Shown: positions 1 to 9,670 of the stretch, piece after piece
Layout: each line of letters begins with the position of its first letter
How positions within the stretch are numbered: the first letter of the stretch is position 1
Assembly (NCBI RefSeq): GCF_015645465.1
Contig: NZ_JADOEL010000003.1
Coordinates: 62,001-126,000 of the forward strand
Length of the DNA stretch: 64,000 nucleotides
Direction of reading: 5' to 3'
Source: Herminiimonas contaminans
GTDB lineage: Bacteria; Pseudomonadota; Gammaproteobacteria; Burkholderiales; Burkholderiaceae_D
The notes under the pieces: generated by a model
Database searches by the model: none
What the model saw: only the letters and a program-made list of their open reading frames with translations
Told to the model about the DNA's origin: nothing
Program-made: the position numbers and the translations under genes

Positions 1-2447
1 TCCAGCGATGCCAGATGTTTGCGTGCAGCACGTATAACTTGCTGCGGCACACCGGCCAGTTGCGCCACTTGCAAGCCATAGCTTTGCGAAGCAGGTCCGG
101 CTTGTACTGCATGTAAGAACACAATACTGTCTTTATGTTCCACTGCCGACAAATGGACGTTGGCCGCCGTCGGGTGGACTTCCGGCAACTGTGTCAGTTC
201 GAAATAGTGGGTGGCGAACAGCGTAAAGCTCTTCGTATTGTCGATCAGGTGTTTGGCAATAGCCCAGGCTAGTGCCAGGCCGTCAAAGGTCGAGGTGCCG
301 CGACCAACCTCATCCATCAGTACCAGTGAGTTCTCTGTCGCACCATTCAGGATGGCGGCCGACTCGGTCATTTCAACCATAAAGGTGGAACGTCCGCCGG
401 CCAGGTCATCAGCAGCACCGATACGGGTAAAGATACGGTCGATAGGGCCGATCACAGCGCTGGTAGCCGGTACGAAGCTGCCGACATAAGCGAGCAGGGT
501 GATCAGGGCGACCTGACGCATATAAGTCGATTTACCGCCCATGTTAGGGCCGGTGATCAGCAGCAACTTGCATTCGCTGGAGAGCAGGCAATCATTGGCG
601 ATGAACCGTTCTATATGGTTTTCAACGACAGGGTGGCGACCTTGTTCTATCGTGATGGTCGGCTCGCTGACCAGTTGCGGTGCGCACCAGTTATGGCGCA
701 ATGCATGTACGGTAAGGGCGACCAGCGCATCCAGTTGCGCCAGCGCATGCGCGATGTTCTGCAGCGTGGCGATATGCTGCGTCATTTGCAGCAATACCTG
801 TTCGTACAAATACTTCTCACGTGCCAATGCACGTTCCTGTGCCGACAGCGCCTTGTCTTCAAATGCTTTCAGTTCAGGCGTGATGTAACGCTCGGCATTT
901 TTCAGGGTCTGACGACGGCGATAGTCGTCCGGCACTTTATCGGTCTGGCCATGTGTGACTTCGATGTAGAAGCCATGCACCTTGTTGTACTCAACGCGCA
1001 GATTGCTAATGCCGGTGCGCGCACGCTCGCGGGTTTCTAGGTCGATCAGGAATTGCCCGGCGTTTTCCGACAGGCCGCGCAATTCATCCAGCTCCGCGTC
1101 AAAGCCACGTGCGATCACGCCACCATCGCGCACCATGGCCGCTGGCTCCATCGCGATTGCGCGTTCGACCAGGTCCAGGCAATCGCTGGGTGTTGCGAGT
1201 GCCTCGTGTATGGTCTTCAGCAAGGGGGCATCGGCATTGCACATTGATACATAAGCGCGCAGCGACGGTAGCTGCTGCAGGCCGCCGCGCATGCCAGCGA
1301 GGTCGCGCGGACGCGCCGACATCAGTGCGATGCGGGTGGTGATGCGTTCAACGTCAGGTACTGAAGCCAGCGTAGAGGCGAGGCCGCTGCAGGCATCGGC
1401 ATGCATCAGCGCATTGATGGCGGTATGACGTGCGATTGCCACGCTTTGATCACGACGTGCATGATGCAGCCAGTGTCGCAACAGGCGTGAACCCATCGCG
1501 GTACGGCAGTGATCGAGCAGGGAGAACAGCGTGGCAGCATTCGTATCCTGTCCGCGTATGGTTTCCGTCAGTTCCAGATTGCGACGCGTGGCGGCGTCGA
1601 GGCCGATGAATTCATTCTCGGTTTCTACCGTCAGCATACGTACATGCTGCAAGCCTTTGCCTTGGGTAGATTGCGCGTAACGCAGCAAGGCACCGGCGGC
1701 ACCGATAGCGGCGCTCAGGTTCTCCGCGCCGAAGCCGGTTAGTGTGCCCACATTCAGTTGTTCGTATAAAGCCTTGGTGCCGTGTGCGATATCGAAGTGC
1801 CAGTCAGGCACAGTCGTGTTCTTGGCAAACGCGTATTCATTGAACAAATCATTGACCGCTCCAGAGACCAGGATTTCTGCCGGTGCGATGCGTTCGAGTT
1901 CATGTTTCAGGCGTGTATCTGCATTTTGCGCATCGGTCGCGAATTCCATCAGCTTCAATGCGCCACTCGCCATCGACAGCCAAGCCAGCCCTATGGTAGT
2001 GGTCTTGCGTTGTGTGGTGCTGTATAGCGCGAGCAGGGGCTGTTCTGATTTTTCCGGCAGCAGGTCGGAATCGGTCAGGGTACCCGGCGTGATCACGCGC
2101 AAGACTTTGCGCTCTACCGGACCTTTGCTGGTCGCCGGATCGCCTATCTGTTCGCAGATGGCGATGGACTCACCCAGTTTTACCAGCTTGGATAAATACT
2201 GATCAACTGCATGGAAAGGCACACCCGCCATTTTGATCGGGTTGCCGTTGGAGGAGCCGCGCTGGGTCAGTGTGATGCCGAGCAGACGCGACGCTTTTTC
2301 CGCATCGTCGAAGAACAGTTCATAGAAATCGCCCATACGGTAAAACACCAGGGTGGTCGGGTACTCGGCCTTGATGCGTAAATACTGCTGCATCATCGGA
2401 GTATGTTTTTCGCTGACCTCTGGTGTTTGAGGCTTGATGGTTTTCAT
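1..2447 (-). CDS. mutS: DNA mismatch repair protein MutS (3' end cut by window edge)
   Basis: MutS recognises mismatches and small loops in DNA and recruits MutL. About 815 codons are visible and the C-terminus lies outside the window. The N-terminal mismatch-binding domain carries the diagnostic [11 protein letters not shown] segment with the Phe-x-Glu mismatch-reading residues near residue 35. The ATPase Walker [10 protein letters not shown] lies near residue 632, followed by the family segments DEVGRGTST and ATHYFEL. The start at MKTIKPQ is the first Met of the open frame. The gene points towards the window start and has no co-directional partner close by except the hydrolase 156 bp upstream. 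Identification is by recognition of family motifs and is secure. Confidence 0.97.
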   Translation of the reverse strand, partial: MKTIKPQTPEVSEKHTPMMQQYLRIKAEYPTTLVFYRMGDFYELFFDDAEKASRLLGITLTQRGSSNGNPIKMAGVPFHAVDQYLSKLVKLGESIAICEQIGDPATSKGPVERKVLRVITPGTLTDSDLLPEKSEQPLLALYSTTQRKTTTIGLAWLSMASGALKLMEFATDAQNADTRLKHELERIAPAEILVSGAVNDLFNEYAFAKNTTVPDWHFDIAHGTKALYEQLNVGTLTGFGAENLSAAIGAAGALLRYAQSTQGKGLQHVRMLTVETENEFIGLDAATRRNLELTETIRGQDTNAATLFSLLDHCRTAMGSRLLRHWLHHARRDQSVAIARHTAINALMHADACSGLASTLASVPDVERITTRIALMSARPRDLAGMRGGLQQLPSLRAYVSMCNADAPLLKTIHEALATPSDCLDLVERAIAMEPAAMVRDGGVIARGFDAELDELRGLSENAGQFLIDLETRERARTGISNLRVEYNKVHGFYIEVTHGQTDKVPDDYRRRQTLKNAERYITPELKAFEDKALSAQERALAREKYLYEQVLLQMTQHIATLQNIAHALAQLDALVALTVHALRHNWCAPQLVSEPTITIEQGRHPVVENHIERFIANDCLLSSECKLLLITGPNMGGKSTYMRQVALITLLAYVGSFVPATSAVIGPIDRIFTRIGAADDLAGGRSTFMVEMTESAAILNGATENSLVLMDEVGRGTSTFDGLALAWAIAKHLIDNTKSFTLFATHYFELTQLPEVHPTAANVHLSAVEHKDSIVFLHAVQAGPASQSYGLQVAQLAGVPQQVIRAARKHLASL

Positions 2448-2603
2448 ATGCTTGATGTCATGTAAATGCGGTGTGCGGAAGGCGAGGAAAACAGCCGATC
2501 ATTGTACGAGAATGCTAGGCTGCGCATGAGCTATATCGCCGCTTCCCTTGATACATTCAGAGATTTCGGCGACTCGCATCTCTGCAAGCCGCGTACTGGT
2601 CGC

Positions 2604-3290
2604 TTAGGCGTAAGTGACGACCAGTTCTTCCAGCCCGTCTACATGCCCTACCAATTTGTCTCCGCGCTGCACCGGGCCGACGCCAGCCGGAGTGCCGGAC
2701 ATGATCAGGTCGCCTGGACGCAGCGTGATCATATTGGACAGGTAGGCGATTGTTTCGGGTACGTTCCAGATCAGGTCAGCGAGGTCACCTTTTTGTTTCA
2801 ATTCACCATTGATCTTGAGCCAGACCGCGCCTTTGCTTGGATGACCGATTTGCGTGACCGGCGTGATGCCAGTGCAGGGAGCTGAATTGTCGAAGGCTTT
2901 GCCCATTTCCCATGGGCGTCCCATTTTCTTGGCGATGCCTTGTATGTCGCGGCGTGTCATGTCCAGCCCTACGCCGTAACCAAATACGTGATCCAGTGCC
3001 TGTTCGACTGGGATATTCGCACCGCCACGTCCGATAGCCACGATCATTTCGATTTCGTGGTGTAAATCCTGAGTCAGTGTCGGATATGGGATGGTGGCAT
3101 GGTTGGCCGCGATAGCATCAGCAGGCTTCATGAAGAAAAATGGCGGTTCGCGATCAGGATCGTGGCCCATTTCACGGGCATGCTCAGCGTAGTTGCGACC
3201 GACGCAGTAGATGCGTCCGACCGGGAACGGCTTGTCACTCCCGCTCACGGGTAAAGTCGTGATTGGCGGGAAATCAATTGCGTAATCCAT
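2604..3290 (-). CDS. Fumarylacetoacetate hydrolase (FAH) family protein
   Basis: A 228-residue single-domain FAH-superfamily protein. Members are Mg/Mn-dependent hydrolases, decarboxylases or isomerases acting on acylpyruvate-like compounds. Seen in the sequence: the CVGRNYAEHAREMG segment near residue 30, FFFMKPADA near 52, the metal-ligand HHEIEMIVAIG near 78, and the C-terminal LRPGDLIMSGTPAGVGPV. Length and layout fit the fumarylpyruvate hydrolase type, but a substrate cannot be fixed from sequence. A Shine-Dalgarno AGGAAC precedes the ATG. The gene is divergent from the small ORF at 3506. Confidence 0.88.
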   Translation of the reverse strand: MDYAIDFPPITTLPVSGSDKPFPVGRIYCVGRNYAEHAREMGHDPDREPPFFFMKPADAIAANHATIPYPTLTQDLHHEIEMIVAIGRGGANIPVEQALDHVFGYGVGLDMTRRDIQGIAKKMGRPWEMGKAFDNSAPCTGITPVTQIGHPSKGAVWLKINGELKQKGDLADLIWNVPETIAYLSNMITLRPGDLIMSGTPAGVGPVQRGDKLVGHVDGLEELVVTYA

Positions 3291-3505
3291 CGTATTTGTT
3301 CCTGATGTTTAATGGGGGATTGCTTGCAGGGCATCCGCTGAACCAGCGTGGCGTTCACCCGGGAGGGAAGGAGGGCGTGAGCAAGAGCGAACATGATAAA
3401 TTTTAAATGCGTCAAAATCAACTGAATGAGCGGCAAAGCCGCGCCATGCCAGCGTGTTTCCGTTTTCGGTATGATGCACTTTTCCTTTCCCGCAGGAGTG
3501 TATGT

Positions 3506-3760
3506 ATGGATGCAAGCAGTCGTAGTGAAGCAGACGTTGCAGCGAAGCTGGGAGCAATGCGTTATTTGCTCATCATGCTGATCCAGCGACTGGACGCGAA
3601 CCTGCAGGTGAAGACTGCGGATTTGATGGCTGGCGTGCAGGCCGATTGGGCTGCGCTCGCACCAGATATTGCCGAAGGGCAGTTACTTGATCAGGTATTC
3701 AGGGAAACCTTGGATATCCTGCAAATTGCCGCAGGCGGCAAGCGCGATATGCCTGCTTAG
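3506..3760 (+). CDS. Small conserved-looking hypothetical protein (84 aa)
   Basis: I do not recognise this protein. An upstream in-frame start exists at 3407, but the ATG at 3506 has a clear Shine-Dalgarno (GCAGGAG at about 3492-3498) and gives an 84-residue product starting MDASSRSEA. It is mostly helical-looking, without signal peptide or obvious membrane span; the central part has a hydrophobic stretch (MRYLLIMLIQRLD). It lies between the FAH gene (divergent) and the helicase gene (convergent) and seems to be a single transcription unit. Confidence 0.6.
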   Translation: MDASSRSEADVAAKLGAMRYLLIMLIQRLDANLQVKTADLMAGVQADWAALAPDIAEGQLLDQVFRETLDILQIAAGGKRDMPA

Positions 3761-3845
3761 AGAAGGATGTAGTTCAGGATACGACAGGAAGAAACTGCCA
3801 GAACCCATGCAGAAGATGGATCCCGGCTGAAGTACGTGCGTCGGA

Positions 3846-5192
3846 TTAGCGTCCGCGCCCACCCGAGCGGTGTGGTGCCGACGGACGTGCATTCGAGTTG
3901 CCGCCGAAGCCGCCGCGGGACGGTCCGTTAGGCTTGCCTGCCGGTGCCTTGCCGGATTTGGCTGGCGCGTTACGACCCTGACCTTGCGGACGGCGACCTG
4001 GTGCATCGTTGCTGCGACGCTGGATAGGTTGCGGCTTGGCATTCAGGTCTGGTTCAAAGCCAGGAATCACTTCGGATGGCAGTTTGCGTTTGATCAGCTT
4101 TTCGATGTCTTTCAACATTTCCAGTTCATCGACGCAGACCAGCGAGACTGCTTCACCAGTGGCGCCAGCGCGACCGGTACGACCGATGCGGTGTACATAG
4201 TCTTCCGGTACGTTAGGCAAGTCATAGTTGACTACGTGTGGCAATTGATCGATGTCGATACCACGGGCAGCGATGTCGGTCGCAACCAGTACTTGCAGGC
4301 TGCCGTCCTTGAACTCGCTGAGGGCGCGGGTACGTGCCGACTGACTCTTGTTGCCGTGGATGGCCATGCCGCTGATGCCGTCTTTTTCCAGTTGTTCTAC
4401 CAGTTTGTTCGCGCCATGCTTGGTGCGGGTAAAGACCAATACCTGCGACCAGTTATTGCTCTTGATCAGGTGCGCCAGCATGGGGTGTTTCTTGTCGCGA
4501 TCGACCGGATGGATTTTTTGTTCGATGATTTCCACTGTCGAATTGCGACGTGCGACTTCTATGGTCGCAGGCGAATTCAACAAGCCGTCTGCCAGTGCCT
4601 TGATCTCGTTCGAGAAGGTGGCGGAGAACAGCAGGTTTTGACGATTCTTCGGCAAGGCTGCGAGGACACGGCGTATGTCTTTGATGAAGCCCATGTCCAG
4701 CATGCGATCAGCTTCGTCCAGCACCAGGATCTGGATGTGGTTCAGATTGACCGTGCCTTGTTGCATATGGTCGAGCAGGCGGCCTGGTGTCGCCACCAGG
4801 ATATCGACGCCATGCTTGAGCATTTTGATTTGCGGGTTGATGCCGACGCCGCCGAAGATCACGGCAGAGTTCAGGTTCAGGTATTTGCCGTAGGTGCGTA
4901 CGCTTTCTTCGACTTGTGCCGCCAGTTCGCGGGTTGGTGTTAACACCAGTGCACGAATAGGACGTTGTGCGGTAGCAGACGCATGCGGCGTGCCGCTGGT
5001 CGCGAGGCGATGCAGTATCGGCAGCGTGAAGCCTGCGGTTTTGCCGGTGCCGGTTTGTGCACCTGCCAGCAAGTCGCCACCTGCCAGTACAGCGGGAATC
5101 GCCTGGGCCTGGATAGGGGTAGGGTTGGTGTAACCGCTTTCAGTAACGGCGCGAACAATTCCTTCGGCTAAGCCGAGGTCAGAAAAAGACAT
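3846..5192 (-). CDS. rhlE: DEAD-box ATP-dependent RNA helicase, RhlE type
   Basis: A 448-residue superfamily 2 RNA helicase that remodels RNA, typically rRNA during ribosome assembly or mRNA for decay. The Q-motif region is at 22-30, motif [10 protein letters not shown] at 44-52, DEAD at 159-162, SAT (motif III) near 192, and the C-terminal [10 protein letters not shown] motif VI near 338. After about residue 380 the protein changes into a basic, Gly/Pro/Ser/Arg-rich low-complexity tail ([13 protein letters not shown] and similar), as in RhlE proteins, probably for RNA binding. An extended -10 promoter about 125 bp upstream predicts a long 5' leader. Confidence 0.92.
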   Translation of the reverse strand: MSFSDLGLAEGIVRAVTESGYTNPTPIQAQAIPAVLAGGDLLAGAQTGTGKTAGFTLPILHRLATSGTPHASATAQRPIRALVLTPTRELAAQVEESVRTYGKYLNLNSAVIFGGVGINPQIKMLKHGVDILVATPGRLLDHMQQGTVNLNHIQILVLDEADRMLDMGFIKDIRRVLAALPKNRQNLLFSATFSNEIKALADGLLNSPATIEVARRNSTVEIIEQKIHPVDRDKKHPMLAHLIKSNNWSQVLVFTRTKHGANKLVEQLEKDGISGMAIHGNKSQSARTRALSEFKDGSLQVLVATDIAARGIDIDQLPHVVNYDLPNVPEDYVHRIGRTGRAGATGEAVSLVCVDELEMLKDIEKLIKRKLPSEVIPGFEPDLNAKPQPIQRRSNDAPGRRPQGQGRNAPAKSGKAPAGKPNGPSRGGFGGNSNARPSAPHRSGGRGR

Positions 5193-5315
5193 GAATACTC
5201 AATAGAAAATTATCGGCCTGTCGCCGCAGTGGGCGCCAGTCGCAGGCAAACGGGGATTAGGGTGCGGAAGTCGCAGGACAGCGGCAAGGTGACTGGTGGT
5301 ATGCCGTGTGCCGCG

Positions 5316-5321
5316 AGTATA
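5316..5321 (-). promoter_or_regulatory. Extended -10 promoter candidate for rhlE
   Basis: On the minus strand TGC-TATACT forms an extended -10 element (TGn directly before TATACT). Initiation would fall near 5309, giving a roughly 115-nt untranslated leader before the rhlE ATG at 5192. No convincing -35 is seen, which fits an extended -10 promoter. Prediction only. Confidence 0.45.
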
Positions 5322-5386
5322 GCAGTAGTGGGCTGGAAGCCGGGGATTACTTGCTGATGCATGGTTGACATGCGTATACCGGAATG

Positions 5387-5437
5387 AAAAAAGGGAAGTA
5401 CCAGCTGCTCAATCCGTCAGCGGATACTTCCCTTTCT
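5387..5437 (-). terminator. Rho-independent terminator of suhB
   Basis: Inverted repeat AAAGGGAAGTA / TACTTCCCTTT with a 25-30 nt interior, followed on the minus strand by a run of T (plus-strand AAAAAA at about 5387). It lies just after the suhB stop at 5451 and before rhlE. Confidence 0.8.
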
Positions 5438-5450
5438 TGTGCAGAGCTAC

Positions 5451-6245
5451 TTACTTGGCGTATGGGCTCAACAAGGAAACCATTTGCGCAAATACTTTAG
5501 GCGTACCAGCGATGACATCACCTTTGTACAAGTAGTCGGATTCACCATCGAAGGTGCCCATGATGCCGCCGGATTCAGTGATCAGCAAAGAACCTGCTGC
5601 CATATCCCACGGTTGCAAACCTTTTTCAAAGAAGCCATCGAGACGACCGCAAGCGACATAAGCCAGGTCGAGTGCAGCGGAGCCAGGACGACGCAAACCA
5701 GCGCAGCTTTGCGTCATGATCTTGAAGACTTTCAGGTATTCATCAATATCGTCGCCTGCACGGAACGGGAAGCCGGTGCCGATCAGTGCGTCAGCAATCT
5801 TGTCGCGCTTGGTGACACGGATGCGTTTTTCATTCAGGTAAGCGCCTGCGCCTTTGGTCGCCGTGAACAAGTCATTGCGGGTCGGGTCGTAGACCACGGC
5901 TTGCGTGATCTGGCCGCGTTGTTGCAGGGCGATCGATACGCAGTATTGCGGGAAGCCGTGGATGAAGTTGGTGGTGCCGTCGAGAGGATCGATGATCCAG
6001 ACGTTGTCGTTTTCGTCGTGCAGATTGCTCGACGCGCCGGATTCTTCGGCGAGGATGGCGTGGTCGGGGTAGGCGGATTTCAGGACTTCTATGATCGCCT
6101 GCTCAGCGGCCTGGTCCACTTCGGTCACAAAGTCGTTAGGCTTTTTTTCGGTGACCTTGATACGGTCCAGATCGAAGGACGCGCGATTGATGATGGCAGC
6201 GCCGCGGCGGGCAGCTTTGACCGCCGTATTAAGCATGGGATGCAT
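5451..6245 (-). CDS. suhB: Inositol-1-monophosphatase family protein SuhB
   Basis: Mg-dependent sugar-phosphate phosphatase of the inositol monophosphatase family; SuhB also acts in rRNA antitermination in E. coli. The 264-residue product starting MHPMLNTAV is preferred over a longer frame opening 17 codons upstream, because MHPMLN matches the usual SuhB N-terminus. Metal-binding motifs are visible: LAEESG near residue 67, [12 protein letters not shown] near 85-96, and WDMAAGSLL near 212. It is divergent from trmJ and followed by a strong terminator. Confidence 0.93.
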   Translation of the reverse strand: MHPMLNTAVKAARRGAAIINRASFDLDRIKVTEKKPNDFVTEVDQAAEQAIIEVLKSAYPDHAILAEESGASSNLHDENDNVWIIDPLDGTTNFIHGFPQYCVSIALQQRGQITQAVVYDPTRNDLFTATKGAGAYLNEKRIRVTKRDKIADALIGTGFPFRAGDDIDEYLKVFKIMTQSCAGLRRPGSAALDLAYVACGRLDGFFEKGLQPWDMAAGSLLITESGGIMGTFDGESDYLYKGDVIAGTPKVFAQMVSLLSPYAK

Positions 6246-6376
6246 AGAGTTTCCGTTAAAATGGCGGTCCTTACGCCTCAGGGCGAGCAGAACCACCTAA
6301 ATTGAAATTAATGAGCGATGCGGTATAGAGTTGCCATTTCTGACATGATTCTTACCGCGCAATGCCGCTATTTTAA

Positions 6377-7150
6377 ATGATGCAGCCACAAACCGACACG
6401 CCTCTTTTCAATCGACTTCGTTTTATCCTGGTGGAAACCAGCCGTCCCGGCAATATCGGGGCGACCGCGCGCGCTATCAAAAACATGGGTTTTACCGATC
6501 TGGTATTGGTCAATCCGCGTTTTCCGGATGCTGCGTTACAGGAAGAGGCGGTTGCGTTTGCCAGTGGTGCGCAGGATATCTTGCAGTCTGCCCGCATCGT
6601 TGGTTCGATAGAAGAGGCACTGGTCGATTGCAACTTTGCTGCCGCAGTGACGGCGCGCTTGCGCGAATTCTCGCCACCGGTGATTTCGCCGCGTGCGTTG
6701 GCGACGCGTCTGGTTGAGGAGAGCGGTTTGCGCGCAGCGGTGGTGTTTGGCAATGAGCGTTTCGGCTTGCCGAATGAAATCGTGGAAAAGTGCAATGTAC
6801 TGATCAATATTCCGGCGAACCCGGATTATTCATCGCTGAACCTGGCGCAGGCGGTGCAGGTATTGGCTTATGAGGCACGTATGGCTGCAGTAGGCGAGAC
6901 GCGTACTGCGACAGAAATCGGCTTCCAGGGTGAGGCCGCGAGCATGGCGCAGATCGATGGCATGTATACGCATCTGGAGCAGGCGCTGGTAGCAATCGAC
7001 TTCCTTGATGCAAATAATCCGAAGAAGCTGATGCCACGACTGAAGCGCCTGTTTTCCCGTACCCAGCTAGAGACAGAAGAGGTTAATATCCTGCGTGGCA
7101 TCGCCAAGCAGATACTGGCGCAAAAGAATAAAGGCGGAGATAAAAACTGA
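6377..7150 (+). CDS. trmJ: tRNA (cytidine/uridine-2'-O-)-methyltransferase TrmJ
   Basis: SpoU-class (SPOUT) methyltransferase of 257 residues, expected to methylate the 2'-O of position 32 in tRNA. The N-terminal RFILVETSRPGNIGATARA (residues about 12-30), the central FGNERFGLPNEIV (about 121-133) and the knot segment NPDYSSLNLAQAVQVLAYE are family signatures. The C-terminal 80 residues are a helical extension typical of TrmJ rather than TrmL. Two ATGs are adjacent at 6377 and 6380; either could start. The stop codon sits inside a palindrome shared with lexA. Confidence 0.9.
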   Translation: MMQPQTDTPLFNRLRFILVETSRPGNIGATARAIKNMGFTDLVLVNPRFPDAALQEEAVAFASGAQDILQSARIVGSIEEALVDCNFAAAVTARLREFSPPVISPRALATRLVEESGLRAAVVFGNERFGLPNEIVEKCNVLINIPANPDYSSLNLAQAVQVLAYEARMAAVGETRTATEIGFQGEAASMAQIDGMYTHLEQALVAIDFLDANNPKKLMPRLKRLFSRTQLETEEVNILRGIAKQILAQKNKGGDKN

Positions 7151-7166
7151 GGCGTTTGCCTCAGTT
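7145..7166. terminator. Palindrome shared by the trmJ and lexA 3' ends
   Basis: AACTGAGGC-GTTT-GCCTCAGTT forms a perfect 9-bp stem with a 4-nt loop. The trmJ stop (7148-7150) lies in the left arm and the lexA stop (7161-7163) in the right arm. There is no long T run, so termination strength is uncertain; it may instead stabilise both 3' ends. Confidence 0.5.
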
Positions 7167-7820
7167 CCAGGTACGCATCAGGCCGACCGCCAGGCCTTCC
7201 AGTGCAAATTCGTCGTGCGCCAGGTCCACGAGTATCGGTTCAAAGTCCGGGTTCTCCGGCAGCAATTCAATCAATGAGCCGGATTTCTTGTAACGCTTGA
7301 CGGTGACTTCTTCACCCAGACGTGCCACCACGATCTGGCCGTTTTTCGCGGTATCGATTTTCTTGACTGCTAGCAGGTCGCCGTCGAGGATGCCGGCGTC
7401 GCGCATGGACATGCCGCGTACTTTCAGCAGGAAGTCTGGTTTGGCCGAGAACAGCGAGCGATCTACATCGTAGGTGGCTTCGATATGTTCTTGCGCCAGG
7501 ATAGGCGAGCCAGCGGCTACGCGACCGACCAGCGGCAGGCTGAGTTGCATCAGGGCTGGATGTGGCAAGGCCATCTGGCGGGCAGAGGAGCGATCATCGC
7601 CGTGGCCCATGTCGCGCAGACGGATACCGCGTGAGGTACCGGGGGAAATTTCGATGGCGCCTTTGCGCGCCAGGGCCTGCAAATGTTCTTCGGCCGCATT
7701 GGCCGAGCGGAAACCGAGTTCTGTTGCAATTTCGGCACGGGTCGGCGGAAAGCCGGTATTTTCGATCGCATCGCGTATCAAATTCAGGATTTGTTCCTGG
7801 CGTGCTGTCAGTTTGATCAT
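7161..7820 (-). CDS. lexA: SOS-response repressor LexA
   Basis: A 219-residue LexA that represses SOS genes until RecA stimulates self-cleavage. An N-terminal winged helix-turn-helix (residues 1-68, with PPTRAEIA and SANAAEEHL) precedes the S24 peptidase domain. The cleavage site is Ala103-Gly104, and the catalytic dyad is Ser138 (RGMSM) and Lys175 (VTVKRYKK). The frame is open 40 codons further upstream, but MIKLTARQ is the conserved start and the extension would run through the operators. Two SOS boxes lie 46-78 bp upstream, consistent with autorepression. Confidence 0.96.
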   Translation of the reverse strand: MIKLTARQEQILNLIRDAIENTGFPPTRAEIATELGFRSANAAEEHLQALARKGAIEISPGTSRGIRLRDMGHGDDRSSARQMALPHPALMQLSLPLVGRVAAGSPILAQEHIEATYDVDRSLFSAKPDFLLKVRGMSMRDAGILDGDLLAVKKIDTAKNGQIVVARLGEEVTVKRYKKSGSLIELLPENPDFEPILVDLAHDEFALEGLAVGLMRTWN

Positions 7821-7865
7821 TGCGTAGGCCCGTTTGGTGACGGGCGTAGCTGTGACGCCCGTAAA

Positions 7866-7881
7866 CTGTTTGTATGAACAG
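7866..7881. promoter_or_regulatory. SOS box 1 (LexA operator) upstream of lexA
   Basis: CTG-TTTGTATGAA-CAG matches the LexA-box pattern CTG-N10-CAG. It sits 46 bp upstream of the lexA start and one base from a second box. Confidence 0.8.
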
Positions 7882-7882
7882 T

Positions 7883-7898
7883 CTGTATTTTTATACAG
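7883..7898. promoter_or_regulatory. SOS box 2 (LexA operator) upstream of lexA
   Basis: CTG-TATTTTTATA-CAG is close to the E. coli consensus, with an AT-rich palindromic core. It is tandem with box 1, as at the E. coli lexA promoter, which also has two operators. Confidence 0.88.
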
Positions 7899-8032
7899 TA
7901 CATGCCTAAACGCAAGCTGATTTATGCGGTTTCGGTGCAAATTGCGACGTATTCATGCGGGATTGCGGCGATAAACCTGCGTAAGCATTGAGTTTCCCTG
8001 CATTTGCGCGTATGATTGCCGGTTTTCCTCTT

Positions 8033-8060
8033 CCCACACTCGTCTTGACGCCGAGGTGGG
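8033..8060 (+). promoter_or_regulatory. Possible S6:S18-binding leader hairpin before rpsF
   Basis: CCCAC/GTGGG and CT/AG form a lower stem with a bulged A on the 5' side; CGT-CTTG-ACG forms the upper hairpin. Between them on the 3' side lies an unpaired CCG. A bulged CCG between two stems is the known mimic of the rRNA site bound by the S6:S18 complex in rpsF leaders of many bacteria. It lies 31 bp before the rpsF ATG, where binding could repress translation. I folded it by eye only. Confidence 0.6.
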
Positions 8061-8090
8061 CGATTTTCAATCCGACCAAAAGGAGCTTAC

Positions 8091-8459
8091 ATGCGTCATT
8101 ATGAAATCGTATTTATCGTTCATCCGGATCAAAGCGAGCAAGTGCCTGCAATGATCGAGCGCTACAAAGGTATCGTCACCGCACGCGGCGGCGTTATTCA
8201 CCGTGTCGAAGACTGGGGCCGTCGTCAAATGGCGTACATGATCCAGAAATTGGCAAAAGCGCACTACGTCTGCCTGAACATCGAATGTGACGGCGAAACA
8301 CTGGCTGAAATCGAAACCGGCTTCAAATTCAACGATGCCGTTCTGCGTCATCTGACAGTGAAAATGAAGAAGGCTGAAACCGCACCATCGCCAATGATGA
8401 AGGCTGTGCAGAAGGAAGATGCTGCCAAGAGCCATCGCGCCGAGGCACCCGCTGCCTAA
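8091..8459 (+). CDS. rpsF: 30S ribosomal protein S6
   Basis: Ribosomal protein S6 (122 aa), which binds the central domain of 16S rRNA together with S18. The [17 protein letters not shown] start and the [10 protein letters not shown] segment are characteristic. The C-terminus carries a Lys/Ala/Pro-rich extension after about residue 95, common in proteobacterial S6. The strong Shine-Dalgarno AAAAGGAG lies 7 bases before the ATG. First gene of the rpsF-priB-rpsR-rplI operon, with a candidate autoregulatory leader hairpin upstream. Confidence 0.97.
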   Translation: MRHYEIVFIVHPDQSEQVPAMIERYKGIVTARGGVIHRVEDWGRRQMAYMIQKLAKAHYVCLNIECDGETLAEIETGFKFNDAVLRHLTVKMKKAETAPSPMMKAVQKEDAAKSHRAEAPAA

Positions 8460-8486
8460 TAGCCCTTAGACGTTACCAGACGGAGA

Positions 8487-8780
8487 GTGAATCAGCTTCA
8501 GTTTATTGCGACCATCGCCGAGCGTGAAATTTTGCGCTACACACCGGCCGGTGTCCCGATAGTGTCAGCAGTTTTGCTGCACAGTTCGCAACAGATGGAA
8601 GCAGGTATCCCACGATTGGTTGAGTTTGAAATGACCGCGATAGCTGCGGGTGAAATTTCAGGTCGATTCAATCAAGCCGAATTAGGCGGGACATATCAGT
8701 TCACTGGATTTCTGGCACGCAAGAGCCGTAACAGCAAAAGCCTTGTTTTCCATCTCACAGATTTCGAGAACCACATTTAG
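8487..8780 (+). CDS. priB: Primosomal replication protein N (PriB)
   Basis: A 97-residue OB-fold protein of the single-strand-binding family that helps restart stalled replication forks with PriA and DnaT. The GTG start gives MNQLQFIATIAER, the conserved N-terminus in this order. RYTPAGVPIV and FLARKSRNSKSLVFHL are characteristic betaproteobacterial PriB segments. The GGAG just before the GTG is unusually close (one base), so initiation may depend on coupling to rpsF, whose stop is 27 bases upstream. Confidence 0.9.
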   Translation: MNQLQFIATIAEREILRYTPAGVPIVSAVLLHSSQQMEAGIPRLVEFEMTAIAAGEISGRFNQAELGGTYQFTGFLARKSRNSKSLVFHLTDFENHI

Positions 8781-8795
8781 ATACAGGAGCCCAAA

Positions 8796-9080
8796 ATGGC
8801 ATTCGGTAAAAAATTCGACAAGAACAAACTCAAAGAAAAACGCAAACAACAAAACCCATTGTTCAAGCGTAAAAAATTCTGCCGCTTCACCGCTGCACAC
8901 GTAGAACAAGTTGATTACAAAGACGTAGATACCTTGAAAGACTTCGTTCAGGAAAACGGCAAAATCATGCCAGCACGCCTGACCGGTACCAAGGCTATCT
9001 ATCAACGTCAGGTTGATACAGCAATCAAACGCGCACGTTACCTCGCGCTGTTGCCGTACACCGATCTGCACAACGCGTAA
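8796..9080 (+). CDS. rpsR: 30S ribosomal protein S18
   Basis: Ribosomal protein S18 (94 aa), partner of S6 in the 30S platform. The core [19 protein letters not shown] and [16 protein letters not shown] segments are clear. A basic 25-residue N-terminal extension ([15 protein letters not shown]) is longer than in E. coli S18. Shine-Dalgarno CAGGAG precedes the ATG. It lies 15 bp after priB in the same operon. Confidence 0.97.
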   Translation: MAFGKKFDKNKLKEKRKQQNPLFKRKKFCRFTAAHVEQVDYKDVDTLKDFVQENGKIMPARLTGTKAIYQRQVDTAIKRARYLALLPYTDLHNA

Positions 9081-9106
9081 TTAACGACTTGAAATAGGAG
9101 AAAAAC

Positions 9107-9559
9107 ATGCAAGTCATTCTGTTGGAAAAAGTCGTTAATCTCGGCAACCTCGGTGAAGTTGTAAAAGTCAAAGACGGTTACGCACGTAACTTCCTGATCC
9201 CACAACGTAAAGCACGTCGTGCTACCGCTGCTGCAGTCGCTGAATTCGAAGTCAAGCGCGCAGAACTGGAAAAAATCGCTGCAGAAAAACTGGCAGCTTC
9301 GCAAGCTCAAGGCGAGAAACTGACCGGTCAAACCGTTCAAATCACGCAAAAATCGGGTGTTGACGGCCGTTTGTTCGGTTCCGTTACCAACTCCGATATC
9401 GCTGAGGCGTTGGCAAAACAAGGCTTTGCAGTTGAAAAAGCTCAAGTTCGTCTGCCTACCGGCCCATTGAAAGTTGCTGGCGATCACGTTGTTGCAGTTG
9501 CATTGCATACCGACGTAGTCGTTGACGTAACGATCACTGTAATCGGCGACCACGCTTAA
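9107..9559 (+). CDS. rplI: 50S ribosomal protein L9
   Basis: Ribosomal protein L9 (150 aa), which binds 23S rRNA domain V and extends from the L1 side of the ribosome. The N-terminal signature [19 protein letters not shown] is at about residues 11-29, followed by the long connecting helix and a C-terminal domain with [16 protein letters not shown]. Last gene of the operon; a strong terminator follows 35 bp after the stop. Confidence 0.98.
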   Translation: MQVILLEKVVNLGNLGEVVKVKDGYARNFLIPQRKARRATAAAVAEFEVKRAELEKIAAEKLAASQAQGEKLTGQTVQITQKSGVDGRLFGSVTNSDIAEALAKQGFAVEKAQVRLPTGPLKVAGDHVVAVALHTDVVVDVTITVIGDHA

Positions 9560-9594
9560 GTCGTCTTAAAGTACCTCGGGCACTTGCTGCCCAC

Positions 9595-9622
9595 AAAAAG
9601 CCGGGTTTTCCCGGCTTTTTTA
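9595..9622 (+). terminator. Rho-independent terminator after rplI
   Basis: AAAAAGCCGGG-TTTT-CCCGGCTTTTTT: a GC-rich stem with a 4-nt loop and T run. It ends the rpsF operon before the separate dnaB promoter. Confidence 0.93.
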
Positions 9623-9633
9623 TTGCCCATTTT

Positions 9634-9663
9634 CTGAAAGGGTGGGCTCCTAACAGGTATAAT
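9634..9663 (+). promoter_or_regulatory. dnaB promoter placed for a leaderless transcript
   Basis: A perfect -10 TATAAT is at 9658-9663, with CTGAAA (4/6 to TTGACA) at 9634-9639 and an 18-bp spacer. The -10 ends only 7 bp before the dnaB ATG at 9671, so the transcript would start at or next to the A of ATG. Confidence 0.65.
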
Positions 9664-9670
9664 TCGCGCC

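Noticed and set aside
5439-6305. 288-aa plus-strand frame opposite suhB
   Set aside because: The opposite strand has clear inositol-monophosphatase motifs, so this is a shadow frame.
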